From: URNF01 sp045634325
Lineage (GTDB): Bacteria > Bacillota > Clostridia > Oscillospirales > Acutalibacteraceae
Reading direction: 5' to 3'
Assembly (NCBI GenBank): GCA_045634325.1
Contig: JAZRAA010000052.1
Location: forward strand, 1 to 31,035
Length of the DNA stretch: 31,035 nt
Shown: positions 23,038 through 29,725 of the stretch, one piece after another
How the letters are laid out: each line of letters starts with the position of its first letter
Numbering within the stretch: position 1 is the first letter of the stretch
Made by a program: the position numbers and the translations under genes
Notes under the pieces: model-generated
Told to the model about the DNA's origin: nothing
Databases searched by the model: none
The model's input: the letters and a program-made list of their open reading frames with translations, nothing else

Positions 23038-23388
23038 TTAAACGTTTTGTCTAGGGGTGCCTAACACTGTAATGGGCTTTCGAGAAAATATTTCATTTAC
23101 GTTTCTGTAGAAATCGTCAAAAGTCAACTCCCGTTCACGCTCAAGCGTACGCGGACATTTCAAGCCAACTTCGTACATCCACACGCCCTTATATCCAATC
23201 TCCTCAAATTTTGAAATCATTGCTTCCCAATCCACTTTACCTTCACCGGGTAACCAATGTTTCTCATCTATAAAATCATAATCGGAAATATGGGTAGTGA
23301 TAATTTTATCACGCAGTTTATCCATAAAGTGTAAGTTGTTTTCCGATAACAAGTGGTTGGTATACAAGACACAAAATCCAGATTGCAA
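23038..23388 (-). pseudogene. C-terminal fragment of a TIM-barrel sugar isomerase/epimerase
   Basis: The frame encodes the tail of a xylose-isomerase-like TIM-barrel protein (AP-endonuclease-2 family). Recognisable blocks are TNHLLSENNLHFMDKL, KIITTHISDYDFIDEKHWL, PGEGKVDWEAMISKFEEIGY and KGVWMYEVG (metal- and substrate-binding strands). A complete enzyme has about 250-300 residues; only about 110 remain. The only upstream start is a TTG without a ribosome site. Homology fails just above TNHLL at about 23,350-23,390, where sequence belonging to a tyrosine recombinase on the opposite strand begins. It is therefore a 5'-truncated remnant at a rearrangement junction. Confidence 0.8.
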
Positions 23389-24270
23389 TACTTTGTCGAT
23401 TACAGTGGCGGACTTTTGGCGAAAACACGGCTTAATGACATTTTGCCATCTTATATTCAGCCAGCCATTAATGCGTTATATAAGGAAAATCCTTCGACTA
23501 GTAAAGCCACAGCAAAAAGAACCATACAAAGATATATCCGCGCTCTTGCCAATGTGTTCGAATTTGCAAGAAAAGAGCGAGCATACAACTTTTGCAACCC
23601 CTGTAACGATCTCACAATCCCTAAAAAATCGGTTACTAAAACCCGCACTGCCATAAATAAGCATACCATTCAGTTAATCCTAACAACAGAACACAGAGCA
23701 AAACTTCCTGCTTGTATCATGCTTTTGGCCGGTCTCAGACGTGGTGTGCTTACGGCTCTAACCTGGTTTGATATCGATTTTAAAAACAGAACTATCAACG
23801 TAAACAAATCGTATGATTTTAAGCACTGTGAACTAAAAGATACTAAAAGCAAAGCCGGCATGAGAAAAGTCACAATAAACAATTATTTATACGACTTGCT
23901 TATTGAGGCCAAAAAGAGCTCTAATGGTTCTTATGTTATTCAGAAGGCATACGGCGGCAGAATGACAGAAACAGCGTGGAAGCGCCTTTTTGAGGGCTAT
24001 ATGGGTGCATTGCGAGCTGCCGACAATGCCAATCAAGATTCCCTTTGTTTTGCGGATGAGTGCTTTGAGGAATTTACTGCTCATCAACTCCGCCACACCT
24101 ACTGTTCTATGCTCCAATGGTCAGGTGTTGATATTAAAACAGCACAAGAACTGATGGGACACAGTGAATATGGTGTTACAGCAAACATCTATACCCATGT
24201 TGACGAAGCAACAAAAAATAATGCCGCCGTGTTACAAGATAAATTCATCAAAGAGACGTTGGTTTCGTAA
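23353..24270 (+). pseudogene. N-terminally truncated tyrosine recombinase/integrase
   Basis: Homology to phage/Tn916-type integrases starts near residue 25 of the open frame. The end of the core-binding domain (KTRLNDILPSYIQPAINALY...FEFARKERAYNFCNPCNDL) is followed by a full catalytic domain. Catalytic residues are all visible: Arg in AGLRRGVLTALTW (about 129), Lys in KSKAG (about 166), HQLRHTYC (His244, Arg247), LMGH (His270) and the Tyr nucleophile in ANIYTHV (about 280). The usual RRGEL glutamate is Val here. Normal length is about 380-400 residues, so the arm-binding domain and half of the core-binding domain are missing. The first 20 or so codons lie in the isomerase remnant, with no sensible ribosome site. 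It is probably a dead relic of an excised or decayed element. Confidence 0.85.
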
Positions 24271-24275
24271 AACGC

Positions 24276-24310
24276 AGAGCGGAGAAAGATTTTTGATCTT
24301 TCTCCGCTCT
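24276..24310 (+). terminator. intrinsic terminator after the integrase
   Basis: A perfect 15 bp stem on agagcggagaaagat has a 5-base loop, followed by a run of eight T on the plus strand. Confidence 0.92.
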
Positions 24311-24344
24311 TTTTTTATTTGTGCAATGAGCATGCGGTCTTCTG

Positions 24345-24368
24345 CGGGGGGCACATCGGGGGGCATAT
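24345..24368. repeat. tandem 12 bp G-run repeat next to the integrase
   Basis: cggggggcacat is followed at once by cggggggcatat, two 12-mers with one difference. They lie 35 bases after the integrase terminator in otherwise AT-rich DNA. Short direct repeats beside an integrase gene are often arm-binding or attachment sites; that role is inferred here. Confidence 0.65.
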
Positions 24369-24463
24369 AAAATTTCTCAATTTTATAACAAAAATTAAGG
24401 TGAAAGTGCCTCCTCCCTTGTTAAATTATCTTCTTTAAAAAAATATTTTGTCTGATGCTTAAT

Positions 24464-24780
24464 CTATAATGTAAAAGTCACTCTAATTAAAACAACCACA
24501 GTAATCAATGTACCAAAATATGCTAATGCATACTTATTTAGAGAAATATTACTATATTTTTGGATAAGCACACCAATAGCAGGAGTACTTGTCATTCCAT
24601 CGGCTACTGTCACAGATACTAATTTAATGAAAGCATCCATCCCACAAAAACAGCCACAATCAAAACACCGGATAAATCTAATGACACTTTAAATATTTTC
24701 ACTCGTCCCAAATAATATCCCAAAATTATTACTAAAAAGGCTATTGAAAGCGGCGACAACAAACTATTCAGCACCATCAT
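24464..24780 (-). pseudogene. collapsed permease pseudogene (AspT/YidE-like, N- and C-terminal ends only)
   Basis: This is visible only by joining frames on the minus strand. From ATG 24778-24780 the frame reads MMVLNSLLSPLSIAFLVII then LGYYLGRVKIFKVSLDLSG, which looks like the first helices of AspT/YidE/YbjL-type transporters, and stops at a TAG. In another frame it resumes with SVTVADGMTSTPAIGVLIQK and ALAYFGTLITVVVLI, the kind of C-terminal TSTPA-containing end those transporters have, stopping at 24464. Intact members exceed 350 residues, so the middle is deleted and the ends are out of frame. The start overlaps the stop of the metallophosphoesterase (TAATG), so the two were once translationally coupled. 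Family assignment is tentative. Confidence 0.55.
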
Positions 24781-25850
24781 TATTCGGCACCAGATAACTG
24801 CATATGTAACGGTCTAATTTCAAAGCACATCATATTGACCTTATCGATTTGTTTGTCAATATGATAATGACCGCAATACCACACTTCGTAATCCAATTGT
24901 TTTTCAAGTTCGCCTAACCATTCTTCAGTAGATCTGTCAATATCGGGCTTAAAGAGTTTTTTAGATTTCGCCTTTCGCGGCTTCCGTTTAATAACAGCAT
25001 TTTGACTCGTCGACATAAACATCTCTGTAGGGAGATATTGAATAGGACAAGTATGCGTCATCATGCCGTAAATTTTATTGTTTGCAAGCAACAATTTTTC
25101 TTCCACTTTAGCCTTGGTTGTATCATCAGGCATCTCATCTTCCCAAAACGGCTTATCTTCTTCTATGCAGCGCGTTTTATCAACACTGTGAGCACCGCCT
25201 ACTACCATATATTTTTTACCCTCGAAGTTATAAATCTCACCATCGATCGCAAAATAAATATTTGGATATTTGGGCTCATAATACACCTTGCCGCCGCAAA
25301 AGTTCCTAATCCCATAAGTTCCAATATTTTGCGGCCGATTTTCTTTATTTCCATGAAGGCAAAACAGGGTAATATTTAAAGCAGAAATTTCTTTCTTCAG
25401 TTTATCATCCCGAACATCCTCGTAATAGTTAAAGCCGGTATCACCAAGGATAATCAGCACGTCCTTTCTTCGCGTGTTCATCTCACGGCAAAAATCTTTC
25501 ACATAACCAAAATTACGGTGTTTATCTCCCGTGATAAAATATTTTGCAGGTGTACCGTCATCGTAATACGAAATTACTTTTTCTTCTTTCCATGTGCTTT
25601 TTGCAATCAGATAAAAAATATACAGTGTTTCTCCACACAGCACACCCAATAACAATCCAATTAGGATATTCATTGTTGTAATAGGCGATATTACTAAAAC
25701 GGAAATAGAAACTCCAATTGTTGCGCCGGGAATAATAACCTGTTTTACAGTATGTAAAATATGCTTTTCTTTAGTATAGGTTTTCAGATGTATACACACC
25801 AACCCAATTACGGATAAAATTAAATTAATGATAATTATTGCTGTTTGCAT
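24780..25850 (-). CDS. membrane-anchored calcineurin-like metallophosphoesterase
   Basis: The 356-residue protein has two or three N-terminal membrane helices (about 2-21, 36-57, 60-83) and a cytosolic metallophosphoesterase domain. Metal-ligand motifs are in order: TGDKHRN (Asp109, His111), LGDTG (Asp137), HGNKEN (the GNHE motif with Lys in place of His, about 166-171), MMTHTCP (His) and WYCGHYHID (the GHxH motif). The enzyme probably hydrolyses a phosphoester of a nucleotide or protein, but the target is unknown. The ATG follows AAGGAG. Its stop overlaps the start of a decayed permease gene, suggesting an ancestral phosphoesterase-permease pair. A copy of the 55 bp repeat lies just upstream of its ribosome site. 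Confidence 0.85.
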   Translation of the reverse strand: MQTAIIIINLILSVIGLVCIHLKTYTKEKHILHTVKQVIIPGATIGVSISVLVISPITTMNILIGLLLGVLCGETLYIFYLIAKSTWKEEKVISYYDDGTPAKYFITGDKHRNFGYVKDFCREMNTRRKDVLIILGDTGFNYYEDVRDDKLKKEISALNITLFCLHGNKENRPQNIGTYGIRNFCGGKVYYEPKYPNIYFAIDGEIYNFEGKKYMVVGGAHSVDKTRCIEEDKPFWEDEMPDDTTKAKVEEKLLLANNKIYGMMTHTCPIQYLPTEMFMSTSQNAVIKRKPRKAKSKKLFKPDIDRSTEEWLGELEKQLDYEVWYCGHYHIDKQIDKVNMMCFEIRPLHMQLSGAE

Positions 25851-25872
25851 TTCATTTTCTCCTTTTCTTTTT

Positions 25873-25927
25873 TACAGCTGCAACCACAGTATAAAATCTA
25901 ACCCTGACAATTAGTGTCAGGGTTAAA
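25873..25927. repeat. 55 bp direct repeat, left copy, containing an 11 bp hairpin
   Basis: It aligns without gaps to 28531-28585, with 48 of 55 bases identical and the same orientation. It contains cagctgcaa and a perfect 11 bp stem (taaccctgaca, loop of 5) at 25899-25925. On the minus strand a moderately T-rich stretch follows, so the hairpin could terminate transcription. The pair brackets the three-gene cassette 26087-28457. Confidence 0.85.
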
Positions 25928-25976
25928 AATTTTCATTATATCTTTGTATGTATCAGACGCATCCTACACATATAGA

Positions 25977-26005
25977 TTAACCCCGACAGAAGCTGTCGGG
26001 GTTAA
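25977..26005 (-). terminator. hairpin after the cassette, probable terminator
   Basis: A perfect 13 bp stem on ttaaccccgacag has a 3-base loop, 81 bases after the stop at 26087. The stem sequence is a variant of the hairpin in the 55 bp repeat. The T tail on the minus strand is weak, so termination is likely but not certain. Confidence 0.6.
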
Positions 26006-26086
26006 TAAAACTATTTCGCAATTACATTCTATTTATCTCAAATTTCGAGAGACGAATGAATTTACTAAGACTTAACACCGCAGACT

Positions 26087-26461
26087 TTAATGATGCAAAT
26101 CAACAATAGAAATAGCCTCTTGTAAGATAAGAACGAGAAAAAACATTACAAACGGAATAATGGAAAAAACGGAGTATATTGCGCTAGACTTTGAAATGCA
26201 TACCGGCGCCCCTCGGAAACATTTGACGATTACCGTCGAAAATATAACAGCTAACATAATTCCGGAAACGAGAAAATAACAATCATTATGCAGTATAAAC
26301 CAATCAATACTCAGTAAAACATGCGCAGAGAGAAAAAGGAACAATTGTAGTTTCTTCATACCTTGCTTGAAACTTATTATCAACCAAGCCACCATTATAG
26401 CTATTGATAAAAATCCCAAACTGGATACATTTGCTGTAAAGAGTTGCGGAAAACCCATCAT
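26087..26461 (-). CDS. hypothetical four-helix membrane protein (124 aa)
   Basis: I do not recognise the family. Four hydrophobic segments are clear (about 12-31, 35-57, 61-82, 94-118). The basic loops (KQGMKK, KCF) suggest their cytoplasmic side. The ATG (26459-26461) follows GGGAGG at good spacing. It is the last gene of a three-gene unit with the 423-residue and DUF1906-like proteins, 33 bases after the former. A small membrane protein next to two putative wall-active proteins without signal peptides could act in their release or in immunity, but nothing in its sequence proves this. Confidence 0.65.
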   Translation of the reverse strand: MMGFPQLFTANVSSLGFLSIAIMVAWLIISFKQGMKKLQLFLFLSAHVLLSIDWFILHNDCYFLVSGIMLAVIFSTVIVKCFRGAPVCISKSSAIYSVFSIIPFVMFFLVLILQEAISIVDLHH

Positions 26462-26494
26462 TTCGCCTCCCTAAAAATGAATACAAACGCTCTT

Positions 26495-27766
26495 TTACGC
26501 GTTTGAGATAAACTGTTCCGATTGATATTTACCCCATACAAAATCGGTAAACGCGTCACGTGCCGCATTGCTTTGATTATCCGTCAAGTGCAACGTTATT
26601 CCATATTTTTTTGTTGCATATGACTCATAAAGAGGCCACTGCACGTCCGAACTCCAATTTTGCTTAGTGTAAGCGGCAACAATATTAGAAAAAACAGGCT
26701 TAGTGTTAGAACCAACAAACTGGTTAAACCTAAAATTCGAACTGCTAATCCATTGAGTTCCGGGAATTGCTCTATTGGTATAATAGTATCGGCATGCTGA
26801 ACCGAACAAAACAAATTGAAAATAGTTGGAAATCCAGTTAATGGCAAAGTTGAATGCGTCCACATCCGCCAACAAATCTTTCGTACTAAAAGAATATTGT
26901 TTACTACCCATCATTTCGTACACAGCATTATAAAATTCATTATAATCATCTGAAGCATTAGTTAAAACATATGTATCAACCACTAAAGCCTGCAAATCTC
27001 CTGCCCATCCGACAAGATTTCTAACATGAGTTGGGCCAATGATCAGTGATTTCCAATAAATATCCCCACCAACAATAATCGCATTCATTGTTGCACTTAA
27101 ATGCAAAAAATCCACAGGCGCATTATCATGATCATAAATGATTAAAGCTTCTGTAGTGAAGAAATCATAGATATCTTTATTGCTATCTTTCACATATTTT
27201 ACGAACTCATTATTGATTTCGCCGGCAACGATATTCCAGTTTTCATTATTATAACTGTTTCTACGTATAAATTGAAGTGTTAATTCCATTTGATTAGAAC
27301 TGTCATATTGGCGCGCCAACTGATGAAGTGCATCTAAGTAATTAAACACAATCTCATTCCACACTTGGAAATAACAGATGTTTAAATCACCGCTATATGC
27401 ATAATAGGACAAATTCGCTACAGTGTACGCAGGTGTTTTGTCGGACAGTGTCATCACCGAAGCGGTGTTAGCCACCGGCTGTTCTTCGTCAGCGGCCGCC
27501 AACAGAATGATGCGTTGGGCATTGACACCGATAGCGGGCGTTCCATCGTTAGCCGTCTCCTGAGCCTGCCGAGCCGTACAAGGACTCCAATACATATAAT
27601 TATTGGTAGCCAAAATATCAGCTACCTCTTTTGTCGTACCATTTGGAATTGCAACGCCCAACTCTTTGCAGATAGTGCGGATAGCCTCCAGCGAATCCTC
27701 CGACCGTGCCTGCGTGTTATGCTTCAGCACCCAGTTAATGATGTTATTATACTGTTTCTTGTTCAT
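26495..27766 (-). CDS. hypothetical 423-residue protein with a cysteine-hydrolase-like N-terminus
   Basis: I do not recognise the full protein. Residues 1-125 carry YWSPCTARQAQETANDGTPA (Cys63), a C-T-x-x-Q-A-Q-x-x-A-N-x-G pattern that resembles the active-site helix of papain-like or CHAP-like wall amidases. The expected partner histidine after the next strand is absent (VNAQRIILLAA). A second conserved-looking block is VDFLHLSATMNAI (Asp219, His222) followed by LVGWAGDLQAL (252-262). There is no signal peptide and no membrane helix. The ATG follows GGAGGTAGAATGTAA and lies 16 bases after the DUF1906-like gene, so the two are co-expressed. It could be a wall hydrolase, a toxin-like effector or a structural protein. 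Confidence 0.65.
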   Translation of the reverse strand: MNKKQYNNIINWVLKHNTQARSEDSLEAIRTICKELGVAIPNGTTKEVADILATNNYMYWSPCTARQAQETANDGTPAIGVNAQRIILLAAADEEQPVANTASVMTLSDKTPAYTVANLSYYAYSGDLNICYFQVWNEIVFNYLDALHQLARQYDSSNQMELTLQFIRRNSYNNENWNIVAGEINNEFVKYVKDSNKDIYDFFTTEALIIYDHDNAPVDFLHLSATMNAIIVGGDIYWKSLIIGPTHVRNLVGWAGDLQALVVDTYVLTNASDDYNEFYNAVYEMMGSKQYSFSTKDLLADVDAFNFAINWISNYFQFVLFGSACRYYYTNRAIPGTQWISSSNFRFNQFVGSNTKPVFSNIVAAYTKQNWSSDVQWPLYESYATKKYGITLHLTDNQSNAARDAFTDFVWGKYQSEQFISNA

Positions 27767-27782
27767 TTACATTCTACCTCCT

Positions 27783-28457
27783 TTACCACATGTTTTCAAG
27801 GACTTTTTCGTCCTTCGCATAAACGTCTTCTACGTGAGTAAAATCGAAAGTAGTCGTACCGCAAGCCCAAAGGTGCATATCATCCGGTTGCAATGCAGAC
27901 GGACAGTACGGCTCCCACTTTTCAGGCATACTGTCAAGTTTCGGCTCGGTTGCCATAAAGAGAGTATCAAAGTCAGCGGTATACTTTGTCGCCTGTACAT
28001 AGTGACTGCACTGACGGTCAAAGTTAAAGTTTTTAGACGAATCGGTATTACCGATAAAGGCAGGTACATACCCGTTTGCAATGAGTGTCTGCGCAAACGA
28101 AATCATCCAGTCGTGATTCATACTCCAATCGGGTTTCATTTCTGCAAACAGAGCAATATTTGCATTTTGAGGCACGCCCAACTCTTTTGCCGATGCTACT
28201 GCTCTGAGTGCCTCTTGCGTACCGTTCACACCGGATACTTGTGCTTCGGTAAGGTCACGAATAACCAAACCGATTTTGCAATCCTTATCCTTCAAAAACG
28301 CAATTTCTTCTGCCGTGAGTTTATCTTCACCACACAGCGTTCTCATACAAAACAAAGGAAAGCATTTTTGTCTCATCACCCAGTCATACATGGTGTAACC
28401 GTTTTTCAGCTTTTTGTTGATAGGTGTAGCTGAACTAACACCGAAAATAGTTTTCAT
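27783..28457 (-). CDS. DUF1906-like (Rv2525c-type) glycoside-hydrolase-fold protein
   Basis: The 224-residue protein follows the pattern of the DUF1906 glycoside-hydrolase-like TIM-barrel family, often fused or adjacent to cell-wall hydrolases. The helix-strand pattern LTAEEIAFLKDKDCKIGLVI is followed by a loop, then TQEALRAVASAKELGVPQNA with NIALFAEM. This corresponds to the family's 'G..dA..A...A..lG.P....iyf..D' region. MISFAQTLIANGYVPAFIGN matches the '.f...l...Gy..GvY' strand. No signal peptide is present. The ATG follows TAAGGAGG. It is the first gene of the three-gene cassette; a 55 bp repeat copy lies 74 bases upstream. The family assignment is from pattern memory and is moderately sure; activity is unknown. 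Confidence 0.65.
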   Translation of the reverse strand: MKTIFGVSSATPINKKLKNGYTMYDWVMRQKCFPLFCMRTLCGEDKLTAEEIAFLKDKDCKIGLVIRDLTEAQVSGVNGTQEALRAVASAKELGVPQNANIALFAEMKPDWSMNHDWMISFAQTLIANGYVPAFIGNTDSSKNFNFDRQCSHYVQATKYTADFDTLFMATEPKLDSMPEKWEPYCPSALQPDDMHLWACGTTTFDFTHVEDVYAKDEKVLENMW

Positions 28458-28779
28458 TTTATTTTCCTCCTTACAAATTTATTTTTTAATTAAAATGTAA
28501 CTATTTTTTGAAATCAGCGTCCCGATTTCTTGCAGCTGCAAGTATAGTATAAAAAATAACCCTGACAACTAGTGTCAGGGTTAAACTAAATATTTTAAAA
28601 ACATAAAAAGTAATCCGAGCAATCCACTAAAAGATTTTTGTTACTCTTCGGTTTGAGATGATATATCACTATCGTTTGCAAACGAGGGAACAAAACTGAC
28701 GAAAACGCCCCACTTCATATATTTTTGTATAAAAAACAGCTTGCATTTTAATAATACAGGCGGAATAGGTTTTTGATAT
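28458..28779. other. 322-base region without a convincing gene
   Basis: It contains the leader of the DUF1906-like gene and the right copy of the 55 bp repeat with its hairpin. Beyond that, a minus-strand frame of about 25 codons from an ATG near 28,715 (MKWGVFVSFVPSFANDSD) has no ribosome site. It could be a worn remnant. I see no RNA gene. Confidence 0.5.
28531..28585. repeat. 55 bp direct repeat, right copy, containing an 11 bp hairpin
   Basis: This is the partner of 25873-25927 (48/55 identical, ungapped). It includes the palindrome ttgcagctgcaa (28530-28541) and the stem taaccctgaca (28557-28567) pairing with 28573-28583. On the minus strand the hairpin is followed by a T-rich tract (TTATTTTTTAT), so it works as a terminator for upstream minus-strand genes and insulates the cassette. 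Confidence 0.85.
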
Positions 28780-29178
28780 TTAATTATTGTTTTTCTTTAT
28801 TGATTTTATAATGGTATAAATTAAAGATGTTATCCCAGTTCCAATCAGCGAAAATATTACTGGCACTGCAGATAATATATAAGTACCTTCCCCAAAAGGA
28901 GCCTCTATACCATATATAAACCAATGAATAAACGTAACTCCAAATAAAATCAACTGGGGAAGCCATGCTTTTTTCAATATAGTATATGATAGGCAACCAT
29001 ATACAAAAGAATATAATGGTGAGCCGAAAATAAGATACAAATCTCCCAAATCAAAACGTATCATATCACCAACATTTCCAGTTTTATATACATCCGCATA
29101 GCGAGTTGATAAATGAATTCCTATTACCATTATTATACTTAATAAAAAGCAAAACCAATACTTTCTCAAAAAGCTCAA
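28780..29178 (-). CDS. hypothetical membrane protein (132 aa)
   Basis: I do not recognise the family. There are four hydrophobic stretches (about 7-24, 48-66, 72-90, 100-124), separated by a soluble segment after the first. It ends in a lysine/asparagine-rich tail (IKSIKKNNN). The apparent start is a TTG (29176-29178) with only a weak upstream AGG. An ATG a few codons upstream runs into a TAG, so the true 5' end is uncertain and may be damaged. The gene is AT-rich, like its right-hand neighbours. Confidence 0.5.
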   Translation of the reverse strand: MSFLRKYWFCFLLSIIMVIGIHLSTRYADVYKTGNVGDMIRFDLGDLYLIFGSPLYSFVYGCLSYTILKKAWLPQLILFGVTFIHWFIYGIEAPFGEGTYILSAVPVIFSLIGTGITSLIYTIIKSIKKNNN

Positions 29179-29277
29179 AAACCTATTTTTTCATAACTAA
29201 TCCTTAAAACATTCAAACGTCTTATATTGAATGGTAACAATTAACATAAATTTTCAAACTTAGAATTACCCGCGACT

Positions 29278-29718
29278 CTATAAGTCATCCTCTAAATTTT
29301 TTGAACAACTATAATTGTCCTTGGGCATTCTTGTTTTAAGCCATAAAACTAACTTTACTATAAGTCCACATAATACTGATATTCCTACAAAAGGTAGACA
29401 CTTTGTTAATAATGTGAAACCAACATCGTCAAAGCTATTCGTTGATAATAGACCTAAGTAAAATATCCAAAAATAATATAAACATATAAAAAGCAACAAG
29501 AACAGATTTGGCAGAATTATTTTCTTTGTTTTTACATATGAATAACATCCGTATAAAGCAAGAAAAAAGAACATCGCTGGCAAAAACGTCCAAGCAAAAA
29601 ATCCGCCATAATAACCCGCCCCGGCGTCAACTTGTGATTTTTCCCAAGTAATACCAAGGGAATAAAATAAAAAGAATGCATTAATTAGAAAAAACAATTT
29701 AATGTATTGTTTAACCAC
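29278..29718 (-). CDS. hypothetical membrane protein (146 aa)
   Basis: I do not recognise the family. Four membrane helices are visible (about 7-23, 40-60, 70-94, 108-131), with a polar tail rich in Lys, Asn and Asp. The start is a GTG (29716-29718). The GAGGAGTG ribosome site overlaps the stop of the BIG2-lipase gene at 29726, so it is translated together with it and may assist or anchor that surface enzyme. Its TAG stop is the only one among the apparently intact genes of this window. Confidence 0.6.
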   Translation of the reverse strand: MVKQYIKLFFLINAFFLFYSLGITWEKSQVDAGAGYYGGFFAWTFLPAMFFFLALYGCYSYVKTKKIILPNLFLLLFICLYYFWIFYLGLLSTNSFDDVGFTLLTKCLPFVGISVLCGLIVKLVLWLKTRMPKDNYSCSKNLEDDL

Positions 29719-29725
29719 GAGATAT

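Noticed and set aside
25873..28585. CRISPR array from the repeated hairpins
   Set aside because: Only three hairpins occur, separated by about 50 and 2,500 bases, with no regular spacers and no cas genes.
28600..28780. Minus-strand coding remnant reading PIPPVLLKCKLFF then MKWGVFVSFVPSFANDSD
   Set aside because: The stretch has no ribosome site and no recognisable family. It may be chance, so it is only mentioned under the gene-free region.
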